Below, piece by piece: positions 15,033-23,743 of a DNA stretch of 64,000 nt (positions are counted from its first letter, which is position 1; each line of letters starts with the position of its first letter). A program made the translations under genes and the position numbers. A model generated the notes under the pieces. The model was not told where the DNA came from and did no database searches. It saw nothing but the letters and a program-made list of their open reading frames with translations. This stretch comes from Thermocatellispora tengchongensis (GTDB taxonomy: Bacteria > Actinomycetota > Actinomycetes > Streptosporangiales > Streptosporangiaceae): contig NZ_JACHGN010000009.1 in the NCBI RefSeq assembly GCF_014202315.1, positions 279,602 to 343,601 of the forward strand, in the 5' to 3' direction.

Positions 15033-16628
15033 ATGGAGTTCAACCACGCCGACCTGTTCGAGGGGCTCGCGGACGCGATCGGGGACCGCGTCGCCGTGGT
15101 GTGCGGTGAGCGGCGGCTGACGTACGCCGAGCTGGACGCGCACGCCAACCGGCTGGCGCACTACCTCCGGGCCAAGGGGGTGCGGCCGGGGCAGCACGTG
15201 GGCATGCAGCTCTACAACGGCATCGAGTACGCCGCCGCGCTGCTCGCCACGCTGAAGATCCGCGCCGTGCCGGTGAACGTGAACTACCGCTACGTCGAGG
15301 CCGAGCTGCTCTACCTCTACCGCGACTCCGACATCGTGGCGCTGCTGTACGACGTGGAGTTCGAGCCCCGGGTGGCGGTCGCGGCGGAGGGCGCGCCGGA
15401 GCTGCGGCACCTGATCGCCGTCGGCGGGGAGCCGGCGGTCGCGGGCGCGGCGGCGTACGAGCGGGCGCTGGCGGACCAGCCGGAGACCCGCGGCTTCCCC
15501 GCCCGCTCCGGCCAGGACGTCTACATCATCTACACCGGCGGCACCACCGGGATGCCGAAGGGCGTCATGTGGCACTGCGAGGACCTGTTCATGGGCTTCG
15601 GCGGCGGCAACCCCGGCGGCGAGCCGCGCAAGACGCCGCAGGAGGTGATCGAGGCGGCCCGGTCGGCCGGGCCGATGGTCATGATGGCCGTGCCGCCGCT
15701 GATGCACGGCGCGGCGCAGATGGCCACGTTCATCACCTGGTGCATGGGCGCCACCATGGTGTTCGTGCGCAAGTTCGACCCGGTGGACGTGCTGCGCGCC
15801 GTGGATCGGGAGAAGGTGTTCACCATGAACATCACCGGCGACGCGATGGCGATCCCGCTCGCCGACGAGATCGCCACCGGCCGGTACGACCTGGGCTCGC
15901 TGTTCGTGATCAGCTCGACCGGCGCGATCCTCACCGGCGCCGTGCGCGCCCGGCTGGAGGAGCTGCTGCCCGGCCGGATGATCCTGGACAACTTCGGCTC
16001 CACCGAGTCGGGCTACACCGCCTCGGGGGTCGCCGGATCGTCGCCGGAGTCGGGGCTGAGGTACCGGCCCAACTCCACCGTTGACCTGGCGGTGCTGGAC
16101 GACGCGCTGAACCCGGTCAAACCGGGCTCGGGCGAGCTGGGCGTCGTGGCCCGCTCGGGCCGGATCGCCTTCGGCTACTACAACGACCCGGAGAAGACCG
16201 CGCGCACGTTCGTCACCGACGCGGCGGGCACGCGCTGGCTGCTCACCGGCGACCTGGCCACGGTCGGCGACGACGGCACGATCACGGTGTACGGCCGCGG
16301 CTCGGTGTGCATCAACACCGGCGGCGAGAAGGTGTTCCCCGAGGAGGTCGAGGCGGTGCTGAAGGGCCATCCGGCGGTGTTCGACGCGGTGGTGACCGGC
16401 ATCCCCGACGAGCGCTTCGGCAGCCGGGTCGCCGCCGTGGTCGAGCCCCGCCCCGGCGCCTCGCTCACCGCCGCCGAGCTGGACGCGCACTGCCGGGAGC
16501 GGCTGTCCGGCTACAAGGTGCCGCGGACGTACGCGTTCGTGACCGAGATGGTGCGCTCCCCGGCGGGCAAGGCCGACTACCGCTGGGCCAGGGCCACGGC
16601 CGAGGCCGCCGCGGCCGCGTCCTCCTGA
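15033..16628 (+). CDS. Acyl-CoA synthetase, FadD19-like
   Basis: A 531-residue AMP-forming acyl-CoA synthetase. The N-terminal strings DRVAVVCGERRLTYAEL and VNVNYRYVEAELLYL, and YTGGTTGMPKG (residues 167-177) followed by VMWHCEDL, closely resemble mycobacterial FadD19, which activates the C26 carboxylate of the cholesterol side chain. NFGSTESG and INTGGEKVFPEEVE complete the adenylation motifs. GGAGCG precedes the ATG. It is the last gene of the FadD-DUF35-Ltp run, and its final 52 bases overlap the 3' end of the convergent LysR gene. Confidence 0.85.
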   Translation: MEFNHADLFEGLADAIGDRVAVVCGERRLTYAELDAHANRLAHYLRAKGVRPGQHVGMQLYNGIEYAAALLATLKIRAVPVNVNYRYVEAELLYLYRDSDIVALLYDVEFEPRVAVAAEGAPELRHLIAVGGEPAVAGAAAYERALADQPETRGFPARSGQDVYIIYTGGTTGMPKGVMWHCEDLFMGFGGGNPGGEPRKTPQEVIEAARSAGPMVMMAVPPLMHGAAQMATFITWCMGATMVFVRKFDPVDVLRAVDREKVFTMNITGDAMAIPLADEIATGRYDLGSLFVISSTGAILTGAVRARLEELLPGRMILDNFGSTESGYTASGVAGSSPESGLRYRPNSTVDLAVLDDALNPVKPGSGELGVVARSGRIAFGYYNDPEKTARTFVTDAAGTRWLLTGDLATVGDDGTITVYGRGSVCINTGGEKVFPEEVEAVLKGHPAVFDAVVTGIPDERFGSRVAAVVEPRPGASLTAAELDAHCRERLSGYKVPRTYAFVTEMVRSPAGKADYRWARATAEAAAAASS

Positions 16629-17497
16629 GCGCGCGCCTCCTCCACCAGCGCCGCCAGCAGCGCCCGCGTGGCGGGCGGGTCGGGCGGGTCGCCGTACACC
16701 GCGGCGAGGACGTGCCGGGTCGAGCCGGGCAGCGGCACGGTGCGCACGGCCGGGTCGCGGTGGGCGGCCAGGGCCAGCGCGGGCAGCACGGTCACGCCCA
16801 TGCCCGCGGCCACCATCTTCTGCACCGCCACGTAGTCGTCGCTGGTGAAGGCGACGCGCGGCTCGAACCCGGCCGCCTGGCACAGGTCGAGCAGGTGGCT
16901 GCGGCAGCGGTCGCACCCCGCGATCCAGGGGGCGTCGCGGTGGCCGGCCAGGGCGCCCGGCGGCACGTCCGGCGGGGTGACGAGGTGGCTCGGGTCGTCC
17001 AGCAGCGGGGTCATCCGCACGCCGTTCTCCTCGTCGGGCGTGTCGTCGTAGCGGAAGATCACCGCCATGTCCACGTAGCCGGCGCGCAGCATGCGTACGG
17101 CCTCGGGCGGCTCGGCCTCCGACAGCCGCAGATCCAGGCCGGGCCGCTCCCGCGCCAGCCGCGCCGCGGCGGCCGGGACGAACGTGCCCAGCGCGGAGGG
17201 GAACGCGGCCAGCCGCACCCGGCCCGCGCGCAGGCCGACGTGCGCGGCCAGCTCGGTCTCCGCCGCGTCCAGCCGGCCGATGATCTCGGTGGCCCGCTCG
17301 GCGAGCAGCCGCCCGGCCTCGGTCAGCCGGATGCCCCGCCCGGCGCGCTGCACCAGCTTGGCCCCGGTCTCGGCCTCCAGCCTGGCCAGGTGGTGGCTCA
17401 CCGAGGGCTGCGAGTAGTGCAGCTCGCGCGCCGCGGCCGTCACCGACCGGGTGCGCGCGACCGCGACCAGGACCCGAAGCCGCACGACATCCAGCAC
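16577..17497 (-). CDS. LysR-family transcriptional regulator
   Basis: A 306-residue regulator. The N-terminal winged helix-turn-helix is clear (SVTAAARELHYSQPSVSHHLARLE, residues about 18-41), followed by the periplasmic-binding-protein-like effector domain. It is divergent from the thiol dioxygenase gene across 75 bp, the usual arrangement for a LysR regulator and its target. The GTG start has no ribosome site; a TAGATA -10-like box (17509-17514, minus strand) lies close upstream, so the mRNA may be nearly leaderless. Its C-terminal Ala-rich tail overlaps the FadD19-like gene tail to tail by 52 bp. Confidence 0.88.
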   Translation of the reverse strand: MLDVVRLRVLVAVARTRSVTAAARELHYSQPSVSHHLARLEAETGAKLVQRAGRGIRLTEAGRLLAERATEIIGRLDAAETELAAHVGLRAGRVRLAAFPSALGTFVPAAAARLARERPGLDLRLSEAEPPEAVRMLRAGYVDMAVIFRYDDTPDEENGVRMTPLLDDPSHLVTPPDVPPGALAGHRDAPWIAGCDRCRSHLLDLCQAAGFEPRVAFTSDDYVAVQKMVAAGMGVTVLPALALAAHRDPAVRTVPLPGSTRHVLAAVYGDPPDPPATRALLAALVEEARAQEDAAAAASAVALAQR

Positions 17498-17572
17498 ATA
17501 TCAATCGTATCTATGGATGTCCCCGAACATAGGCATTGGACGTGATAAGAGGCGCTGACCCAGGCTGGAAGC

Positions 17573-18106
17573 ATGAACCAGACGACCACGATCGCCCGCC
17601 CCGGGCTCGCGCCGCTCGTCACCGGCATCCGCGCCCTCGCCGGGCTCGGCACCCCGCCGGCCGACACGGCCAGGGCCGTGGCCGGCCACCTGCGGGCCAA
17701 CCTGCCCGGCCCGGACATCCTGAGCGAGGAGGAACGGCTCGGCAGCCCCGACGGCTACGTGGTGCACGTGCTGCACACCGAGGAGTCCTTCTCGATCGCC
17801 GCCGTCGTGTGGCGGCCCGGCCAGGAGACCGCCATCCACGACCACGTGGCCTGGTGCGTGTTCGGCGTCCTGAGCGGCATCGAGTACGAGACCCTGTACC
17901 GGCTGGCCCCCGACGGCACCCACCTCACCGAGATCGGCCGGGTGGCCAACCGGCCCGGCGAGGTGAGCGGCTTCGCCCCGCCCGGCGACATCCACAGCGT
18001 CAGGAACACCAGCGGCGAGACCGGCGTGTCGCTGCACGTCTACGGCGCCGACCTGGCCCGCCTGGGCAGCAGCGTGCGCCGGGCGTACACGCTGCCGGTG
18101 CGCTAG
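17573..18106 (+). CDS. Cysteine dioxygenase-type cupin (thiol dioxygenase)
   Basis: A 177-residue cupin of the cysteine dioxygenase family, which adds O2 to a thiol to give a sulfinate using Fe(II). The iron ligands are the 3-His set His89, His91 (AIHDHVAW) and His141 (PGDIHSV). Cys95 and Tyr157 sit where mammalian CDO has its Cys93-Tyr157 crosslink partners, but whether the crosslink forms is unknown. The substrate could be cysteine or 3-mercaptopropionate. The divergent LysR gene is its likely regulator. It converges on the alanine dehydrogenase gene with a shared hairpin between them. Confidence 0.82.
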   Translation: MNQTTTIARPGLAPLVTGIRALAGLGTPPADTARAVAGHLRANLPGPDILSEEERLGSPDGYVVHVLHTEESFSIAAVVWRPGQETAIHDHVAWCVFGVLSGIEYETLYRLAPDGTHLTEIGRVANRPGEVSGFAPPGDIHSVRNTSGETGVSLHVYGADLARLGSSVRRAYTLPVR

Positions 18107-18126
18107 CGGAGTGGCTGTTCGCTAGC
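18102..18126. terminator. Bidirectional hairpin whose arms contain both stop codons
   Basis: Perfect 7-bp arms GCTAGCG (18102-18108) and CGCTAGC (18120-18126) enclose an 11-base loop. The TAG of the dioxygenase gene lies in the left arm and the TAG of the alanine dehydrogenase gene (as CTA) in the right arm. Confidence 0.45.
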
Positions 18127-19234
18127 CGAGCACCTGCGCGACCGGCACGTACGGCAGGCCGTGCGCCTCGGCGACCGGCTCGCTGGTCAGCGCGCCGTCG
18201 TGGGTGTTGAGCCCCAGCGCCAGCCCGGCGTCGGCGCGCAGCGCCTCCCGCCAGCCCAGCCCGGCCAGCTTCACCGCGTACGGCAGGGTCGCGTTGGTCA
18301 GCGCGTACGTCGAGGTGTTGGCCACCGAGCCCGGCATGTTCGCCACGCAGTAGAAGATCGAGTCGTGCACGGTGAACGTCGGGTCGTCGTGCGTGGTCGG
18401 CCGGGAGTCCTCGAAGCAGCCGCCCTGGTCGATCGCGATGTCCACCAGCACCGAGCCCGGCCTCATCCGCGCCACCAGGTCGTTGGAGACCAGAGTCGGC
18501 GCCTTCGCGCCCGGGATCAGCACCGCGCCGATCACCAGGTCGGCCCCCAGGACCTCCTGCTCGATCGCGTACGCCGTGGAGACCACGGTCTTCAGCCGGC
18601 CCTGGTAGATCGCGTCGATCTGGCGCAGCCGGTCGACGTTGACGTCGAGGATCGTCACGTCGGCGCCCATGCCCACCGCGATCTGCGCCGCGTTCAGCCC
18701 CGACACGCCGCCGCCGATCACCACCACCCTGGCCGGCGGCACGCCGGGCACGCCGCCCGGCAGTACGCCCCGCCCGCCGTTGGAGCGCATCAGGCTGTAG
18801 GCGCCCACCTGCGGGGCCAGCCGCCCGGCCACCTCCGACATCGGGGCCAGCAACGGCAGCGACCGGCCCACCTGCACGGTCTCGTACGCGATGCCCGTCA
18901 CCTTGCGCTCCAGCAGCGCGTCGGTGCACGGACGGGACGCGGCGAGGTGCAGGTAGGTGAACAGCACCTGCCCCTCGCGCATCCGGTCGTACTCCTCGGC
19001 GATCGGCTCCTTCACCTTGAGGATCATCTCGGCCTCGGCCCACACGGCCTCGGCGCCGTCCAGCATCTTGGCGCCGGCGCCCAGGTAGTCCTCGTCGGTG
19101 ATGTGCGAGCCGAGGCCCGCGCCGCGCTGGACGTACACGTCGTGGCCGTGGCGGACCAACTCGTGCACTCCCGCGGGCGTGGCGGCCACGCGGTACTCGT
19201 GGTTCTTGACCTCGGCGGGCACGCCGATCTTCAT
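18122..19234 (-). CDS. ald: Alanine dehydrogenase
   Basis: A 370-residue NAD-dependent enzyme interconverting L-alanine and pyruvate plus ammonia. The start [20 protein letters not shown], the ILKVKEP substrate segment, the LHLAA string, the Rossmann motif [13 protein letters not shown] and [11 protein letters not shown] are all diagnostic, and the length is the family norm. GGAAGGAA precedes the ATG. It lies 19 bp downstream of a class III aminotransferase gene, so both are probably one transcript. The pair would recycle alanine formed by transamination back to pyruvate. Confidence 0.95.
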   Translation of the reverse strand: MKIGVPAEVKNHEYRVAATPAGVHELVRHGHDVYVQRGAGLGSHITDEDYLGAGAKMLDGAEAVWAEAEMILKVKEPIAEEYDRMREGQVLFTYLHLAASRPCTDALLERKVTGIAYETVQVGRSLPLLAPMSEVAGRLAPQVGAYSLMRSNGGRGVLPGGVPGVPPARVVVIGGGVSGLNAAQIAVGMGADVTILDVNVDRLRQIDAIYQGRLKTVVSTAYAIEQEVLGADLVIGAVLIPGAKAPTLVSNDLVARMRPGSVLVDIAIDQGGCFEDSRPTTHDDPTFTVHDSIFYCVANMPGSVANTSTYALTNATLPYAVKLAGLGWREALRADAGLALGLNTHDGALTSEPVAEAHGLPYVPVAQVLG

Positions 19235-19253
19235 GGTGGGTTCCTTCCTGGGA

Positions 19254-20648
19254 TTACAGGCGCTTCCCCGCCTCGGTGAGCACCGAGCGCAGGATGGACT
19301 CGATCTCGTCGAACTCCCTGGGACCGGCGATCAGCGGCGGCGCGAGCTGGATCACCGGGTCGCCGCGGTCGTCGGCGCGGCAGTAGAGCCCGGCGTCGTA
19401 CAGGGCCTTGGACAGGAAGCCCCGCAGCAGCCGCTCCGACTCCTCCTCGTTGAACGTCTCCTTGGTGGCCTTGTCCTTGACCAGCTCGATGCCGTAGAAG
19501 TAGCCCGCGCCCCGCACGTCGCCGACGATCGGCAGGTCGAGCAGCTTCTCCAGCGTCGCGCGGAAGACCGGCTCGTTCTCGGTCACGTGGCCGAGCAGGT
19601 TCTCACGCTCGAAGATGTCCAGGTTGGCCAGCGCCACCGCCGCCGAGACCGGGTGGCCGCCGAAGGTGTAGCCGTGGGCGAACATCTCGGTGCCGGACCT
19701 GAACGGCTCGAACAGCCGCTCCTGCGCGATCATCGCCCCTATGGGGGAGTAGCCGCTGGTCAGGCCCTTGGCGCAGGTGATGATGTCGGGCACGTAGTCG
19801 AACTTCTGCGCGCCGAACATGGTGCCCAGCCGGCCGTAGGCGCAGATCACCTCGTCGGAGACCAGCAGCACGTCGTACTCGTCGCAGATCTCGCGCAGCC
19901 GCTGGAAGTAGCCGGGCGGCGGCGGGAAGCAGCCGCCGGCGTTCTGCACCGGCTCCACGAAGACGGCGGCCACGGTCTCGGGGCCCTCCATCTCGATGGC
20001 CTGTGCCACCCGGTCGGCGGCCCAGCGGCCGTACTGCTCCGGCGTCATGCCGGCCACGCCGCTGATCTCCTCGGCGCGGTAGTAGTTGGTGTTGGGCACC
20101 CGGATCGAGCCGGGCACCAGCGGCTCGAACGGCGCCTTGAACGCCGGGATGCCGGTGATCGACAGCGCGCCCTGCGGCGTGCCGTGGTAGGCGATCTGGC
20201 GGCTGATCACCTTGTGCTTGAGCGGCTTGCCGACGGCCTTGAAGTACTGCTTGGCGAGCTTCCAGGCGCTCTCGACCGCCTCGCCGCCGCCGGTGGTGAA
20301 GAAGACGCGGTTCAGGTCTCCCGGCGTGAGCGAGGCCAGGCGCGCGGCCAGCTCGGCGGCCTTGGGGTGGGCGTAGGACCACAGCGGGAAGAACGCCAGC
20401 TCCTGCGCCTGCTTGGCGGCGGCCTCGGCCAGCTCGCTGCGCCCGTGGCCGGCCTGCACCACGAACAGGCCCGCCAGCCCGTCGAGGTAGCGCTTGCCGT
20501 GGATGTCGTAGATGTAGGCGCCCTCGCCCCGCACGATCGTGGGCACCTCGCCGCCCTCGTGCGCGCTGTGGCGGGTGAAGTGCAACCACAGGTTGTCCTG
20601 AGCGGCCTTGAGGACCGAGGTCACGTCGGTGTCTTCCTGGTGCGTCAT
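19254..20648 (-). CDS. Class III PLP-dependent aminotransferase (omega-transaminase)
   Basis: A 464-residue fold-type I aminotransferase. The PLP lysine is Lys294 (CAKGLTSGY), the pyridine-N Asp is Asp265 (VSDEVICAYGR), and the cofactor loop TTGGGEAVE (118-126) is present. The family includes beta-alanine, GABA, polyamine and taurine transaminases using pyruvate or 2-oxoglutarate. Co-transcription with alanine dehydrogenase suggests pyruvate as acceptor. I chose the ATG at 20648, with AGGAAG eight bases upstream; frame upstream of it lacks protein-like character. The amine donor is unknown. Confidence 0.88.
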   Translation of the reverse strand: MTHQEDTDVTSVLKAAQDNLWLHFTRHSAHEGGEVPTIVRGEGAYIYDIHGKRYLDGLAGLFVVQAGHGRSELAEAAAKQAQELAFFPLWSYAHPKAAELAARLASLTPGDLNRVFFTTGGGEAVESAWKLAKQYFKAVGKPLKHKVISRQIAYHGTPQGALSITGIPAFKAPFEPLVPGSIRVPNTNYYRAEEISGVAGMTPEQYGRWAADRVAQAIEMEGPETVAAVFVEPVQNAGGCFPPPPGYFQRLREICDEYDVLLVSDEVICAYGRLGTMFGAQKFDYVPDIITCAKGLTSGYSPIGAMIAQERLFEPFRSGTEMFAHGYTFGGHPVSAAVALANLDIFERENLLGHVTENEPVFRATLEKLLDLPIVGDVRGAGYFYGIELVKDKATKETFNEEESERLLRGFLSKALYDAGLYCRADDRGDPVIQLAPPLIAGPREFDEIESILRSVLTEAGKRL

Positions 20649-20679
20649 CGCTGTCTTCCTCGCTCGTCGGCTCCCCACA

Positions 20680-20689
20680 GTGTGCACAC
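20680..20689. promoter_or_regulatory. Palindrome in the aminotransferase / M20 divergent interval
   Basis: GTGTGCACAC is a perfect 10-bp palindrome 31 bp upstream of the aminotransferase start. A second, ATATCGATAT, lies at 20751-20760 in the most AT-rich part of the 238-bp interval. The first could be a GntR/Lrp-type operator; no cognate regulator is nearby. Confidence 0.3.
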
Positions 20690-20886
20690 ACCTGCCCGCC
20701 GCTGCCAAGTGAAAGCGTGGTTGCACAGTGACAGAACTTCGGAATCCGCGATATCGATATGTAACGCCGACGAAATCCGTGCCCACTTTCGGGGGACGGA
20801 CGGCACTCGGCCCCGGAAATCCCCGGCACGGTAGCCTGTGCGCCTTAGATGCACGAACACCAGCATGTGGAGAGGCGGGGGACGAC

Positions 20887-22230
20887 GTGACTCCTGACCA
20901 GATAGAGAGCGCCGTCGCGGCGGCCATGCCTCAGGCGGTGGAGGACCTCAGACGGCTCGTCGCGATCCCGTCGGTGGCCTTCCCCGGGCACCCCGACGAG
21001 CCGGTGCTCGCCGCCGCGGCGCTGACCGAGGAACTGCTGCGCAGCACCGGCCTGCCGCACGTGCGGCAGATCCCCGTACCAGGCAGTTTCCCCGCCGTGT
21101 ACGCCGAGGCCCCCGCGCCCCCCGGAGCCCCCACCGTGCTGCTGTACGCCCACTACGACGTGCAGCCGCCCGGCGACCTCTCCCTGTGGCGCACCCACCC
21201 GTTCGAGCCCACCCTCATCGACGGCCACCTATTCGGCCGCGGGGCCGCCGACGACAAGTCGGGCGTCATCTCGCACGTGACCGCGCTGCGCGCCTTCCGC
21301 GGCCGTCCGCCGGTCGGCGTCAAGGTGATCATCGAGGGCCAGGAGGAGTACGCGGGCGAGCGCCTGGAGGAGTTCGTCGAGCGCAACCCCGAACTGCTGC
21401 GCGCCGACGCGATCGTCGTGGCCGACACCGGCAACCCGCGCGTCGGCGACCCCTCCGTGACCACCTCGCTGCGCGGCATGGGCGGCTTCACCATCGAGGT
21501 GCGCACCCTGAAGGAGGCCGTGCACAGCGGCCAGTTCGGCGGCCCGGCCCCCGACGCCCTGGCCGCGCTGATCCGCATGCTCGCCGCGCTGCACGACGAC
21601 AACGGCGACCTGCGGGTGCCCGGCCTGCCCCGCGGCGCCTTCCTGGGCACCGGCCCGACGGAGGACGAGTTCCGCGCGAGCGCCGGCGTGCTGGACGGCG
21701 TGTCGCTCACCGGCTCGGGCTCCATCGCCGACCGCCTGTGGGCGTCGTACGCCATCACGGTCACCGGCCTCGACGTGCCGACCGTCTCCGGCGCCGTCAA
21801 CGCGGTGCAGCCCGTGGCGCGCGCCCGGGTCACGGTCCGGGTGCCCCCCGCCGGCGACCCCAAGTCCACCCTGGACGCCGTGATCACCTTCCTGCACCAG
21901 GTCGCCCCCTGGAACGTCCGGATCGCCGTGACCGACATCGTGGTCGGCTCCGGCTTCCTGGCGGCCTCCGGCGGCATCGCCCGCGCCTCGCTCAACCGCG
22001 CCATGGAGCGCGCCTACGGCCGCCCGCCGCGCGACATCGGCGCCGGCGGCTCGATCCCGCTCGTCTCCACCCTGGTCCGCCAGTTCCCCGCCGCCGAGAT
22101 CCTGCTGTTCGGCGCGGAGGACGACGCCGCCGCCATCCACGCCCCCAACGAGCGGGTCAACCTCGAAGAGCTCCGCCGCACCGCCACCACCGAGGCGCTG
22201 TTCCTGCACGAGTACGCCACCGCGCTGTAA
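20887..22230 (+). CDS. M20 family metallopeptidase (dipeptidase)
   Basis: A 447-residue zinc exopeptidase. The zinc site is complete: His89 and Asp91 (AHYDVQPPG), Asp122 (GRGAADDKSG), the Glu153-Glu154 pair (EGQEEYAG), Asp180 (VADTGNP) and a C-terminal His (AAIHAPNERV). The lid/dimerisation domain (GFTIEVRTLKEAVHSGQFGG) is intact. The length and HSGQFGG motif favour a cytosolic dipeptidase or carnosinase-like member. The GTG at 20887 was chosen as the first start giving the conserved N-terminus; the purine-rich GGAGAGGCGGGGG precedes it. It is divergent from the aminotransferase gene. Confidence 0.9.
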   Translation: MTPDQIESAVAAAMPQAVEDLRRLVAIPSVAFPGHPDEPVLAAAALTEELLRSTGLPHVRQIPVPGSFPAVYAEAPAPPGAPTVLLYAHYDVQPPGDLSLWRTHPFEPTLIDGHLFGRGAADDKSGVISHVTALRAFRGRPPVGVKVIIEGQEEYAGERLEEFVERNPELLRADAIVVADTGNPRVGDPSVTTSLRGMGGFTIEVRTLKEAVHSGQFGGPAPDALAALIRMLAALHDDNGDLRVPGLPRGAFLGTGPTEDEFRASAGVLDGVSLTGSGSIADRLWASYAITVTGLDVPTVSGAVNAVQPVARARVTVRVPPAGDPKSTLDAVITFLHQVAPWNVRIAVTDIVVGSGFLAASGGIARASLNRAMERAYGRPPRDIGAGGSIPLVSTLVRQFPAAEILLFGAEDDAAAIHAPNERVNLEELRRTATTEALFLHEYATAL

Positions 22231-22236
22231 CGGCGC

Positions 22237-22266
22237 ACGGCTGTATCGGCTCACGGCTGTATCGGC
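22237..22266 (+). repeat. Short direct repeat between M20 and Sel1 genes
   Basis: ACGGCTGTATCGGC occurs twice (22237-22250 and 22253-22266, period 16 bp), with a decayed third copy starting inside the M20 stop region. It fills most of the 48-bp convergent junction. No terminator hairpin is evident. Confidence 0.55.
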
Positions 22267-22278
22267 GCGTGAGGCGGG

Positions 22279-23631
22279 TCAGCACAGGCGCGAGCGCAGG
22301 GTGCGCGCGGTGCCCCGGACCAGCAGCGTCTCGGTGGTGCTCGGCCACGGGGTCGTCCCCGGGCGGAGGATGGCCGCGCGCACCGAGGCGAGGTGCTCGA
22401 TCGAGGGCCGCGGCATGCCGCTGCGCTCGGTGAGCCAGCCGACGACGTCGCCGCGGTCCAGCAGCGGGCGGGTGACCAGATCCCAGGTGCCCAGGATCTC
22501 GGCCAGCGCGTCGGCGTCGAGGCCGGGCTCGCCCCGCCGCCCGGTCGCGGCGGCGGTCAGCTCGGCCCGCGCCAGCAGCTCGGGCTCGGCGGGCACCCCG
22601 GGGACCTCCTCGGCCGCGGGCTCGGCGGCCGGCTCGCGGCCGAGCAGCGTGCCCAGCTCCTCGGCGGCCCGCCGATGCCCCCGGCGGGCCGCCTCCTCGA
22701 ACCAGCGGCGGCCCGCGTCGAGGTCGCCCCGCTCGGCGATCAGCAGCAGCCCCAGGTGGTAGGCCGCCTCAGTGTCACCGCCGCGCGCGGCCCGCTCCCA
22801 CCAGCGGGCCGCCGCCCCCGGGTCGCCCAGCTCCACGCAGACGAACCCGGCCATCCGCTGGTCGCCCAGCCGCCCCGCCTCGCCCGCCCGCTCGAACCAC
22901 GCCCGCGCCCCGCGCAGGTCGCGCCGCGACAGCGCGATCGCGCCCAGCCACGACGCCGCCCCCGGATGCTCCGCCTTGGCCGCCAGCCGGTAGTACGCCT
23001 CGGCCCCCTCCGGGTCGCGGCCGGCCTGGAGCAGCAGCCCCAGGTGGTACGCCGAGCCCGGATGGCCGCCCCGCGCCCCGAACTCCCACCAGTGCAGGGT
23101 CTCCTCCTCCTCGCCCGCCGCGTAGGCGAGGAAGCCCAGGTCGTCGGCCGAGCACAGATCCCCGCTCGCGGCGGCCCTGCGGTGCCACTCGCGGGCGCAC
23201 TTCAGCTCCGCGGCGTCCTCGTACAGCAGCGCCAGCGGCCGGGCCGCCCGGTGCGCGCCCCCGCGCGCCGCCTGCTCGAACCACCACCGCGCCCGCGCGC
23301 GGTCGCCGCGCCGGTCCAGCAGCAGCGTGGCCAGGCTGATCGCCGCCTCCAGATCGCCCAGGCCCGCCGCCAGCTCATACCACCGCACGGCGTCGTCGAG
23401 GCCGCCGTGCTTCTCGTGCCAGACCCCGAGGTTGAACACGCTGTCGAGGTTGCCCGCCGCCGCGGCCCGCTCCCACCAGTGCCGCGCGCCCTCGCGGTCG
23501 CCCCGCTGGGCGCGCAGCCTGCCGAGCTGGTGCGCGGCGTTCACGTCGCCGGCCCGCGCCGCGGCGGCGAGATCGGCCTCACTGTGCTTGCTGCGCGGGG
23601 CGACGCCGGCGTCCTCCTGCCACCACCGCAT
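22279..23631 (-). CDS. Sel1-like (TPR-like) repeat protein
   Basis: A 450-residue protein built of about ten ~36-residue Sel1-like helical repeats between residues ~20 and ~350. Typical repeat strings are AAHQLGRLRAQRGDREGARHW and AYHLGLLLQAGRDPEGAEAYY, with WWE/WFE at the turns. The C-terminal ~100 residues are not repetitive. Sel1 repeats act as protein-protein scaffolds; no partner is evident here. The ATG at 23631 follows AAGGAGGG, which fixes the start. No signal peptide is seen, so it is cytosolic. It is upstream of, but probably separate from, the two-component genes. Confidence 0.82.
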   Translation of the reverse strand: MRWWQEDAGVAPRSKHSEADLAAAARAGDVNAAHQLGRLRAQRGDREGARHWWERAAAAGNLDSVFNLGVWHEKHGGLDDAVRWYELAAGLGDLEAAISLATLLLDRRGDRARARWWFEQAARGGAHRAARPLALLYEDAAELKCAREWHRRAAASGDLCSADDLGFLAYAAGEEEETLHWWEFGARGGHPGSAYHLGLLLQAGRDPEGAEAYYRLAAKAEHPGAASWLGAIALSRRDLRGARAWFERAGEAGRLGDQRMAGFVCVELGDPGAAARWWERAARGGDTEAAYHLGLLLIAERGDLDAGRRWFEEAARRGHRRAAEELGTLLGREPAAEPAAEEVPGVPAEPELLARAELTAAATGRRGEPGLDADALAEILGTWDLVTRPLLDRGDVVGWLTERSGMPRPSIEHLASVRAAILRPGTTPWPSTTETLLVRGTARTLRSRLC

Positions 23632-23743
23632 GGACCCTCCTTGACCGCGTGACCGTACGACAACGGAGCGTAGTCCTTGCCGGGCCTTCCGCCGGATCAG
23701 TCGGGTGAAATCGATGACCCCGGTGGACATCCCCGCCGAGGCG

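Noticed and set aside
11892-17504. A 1870-codon open frame on the minus strand across the FadD-Ltp operon
   Set aside because: It is antisense to six genes with clear families and motifs; the translation is Arg/Gly/His/Val-rich and shows no domain. Long antisense frames are expected from high third-position G+C.
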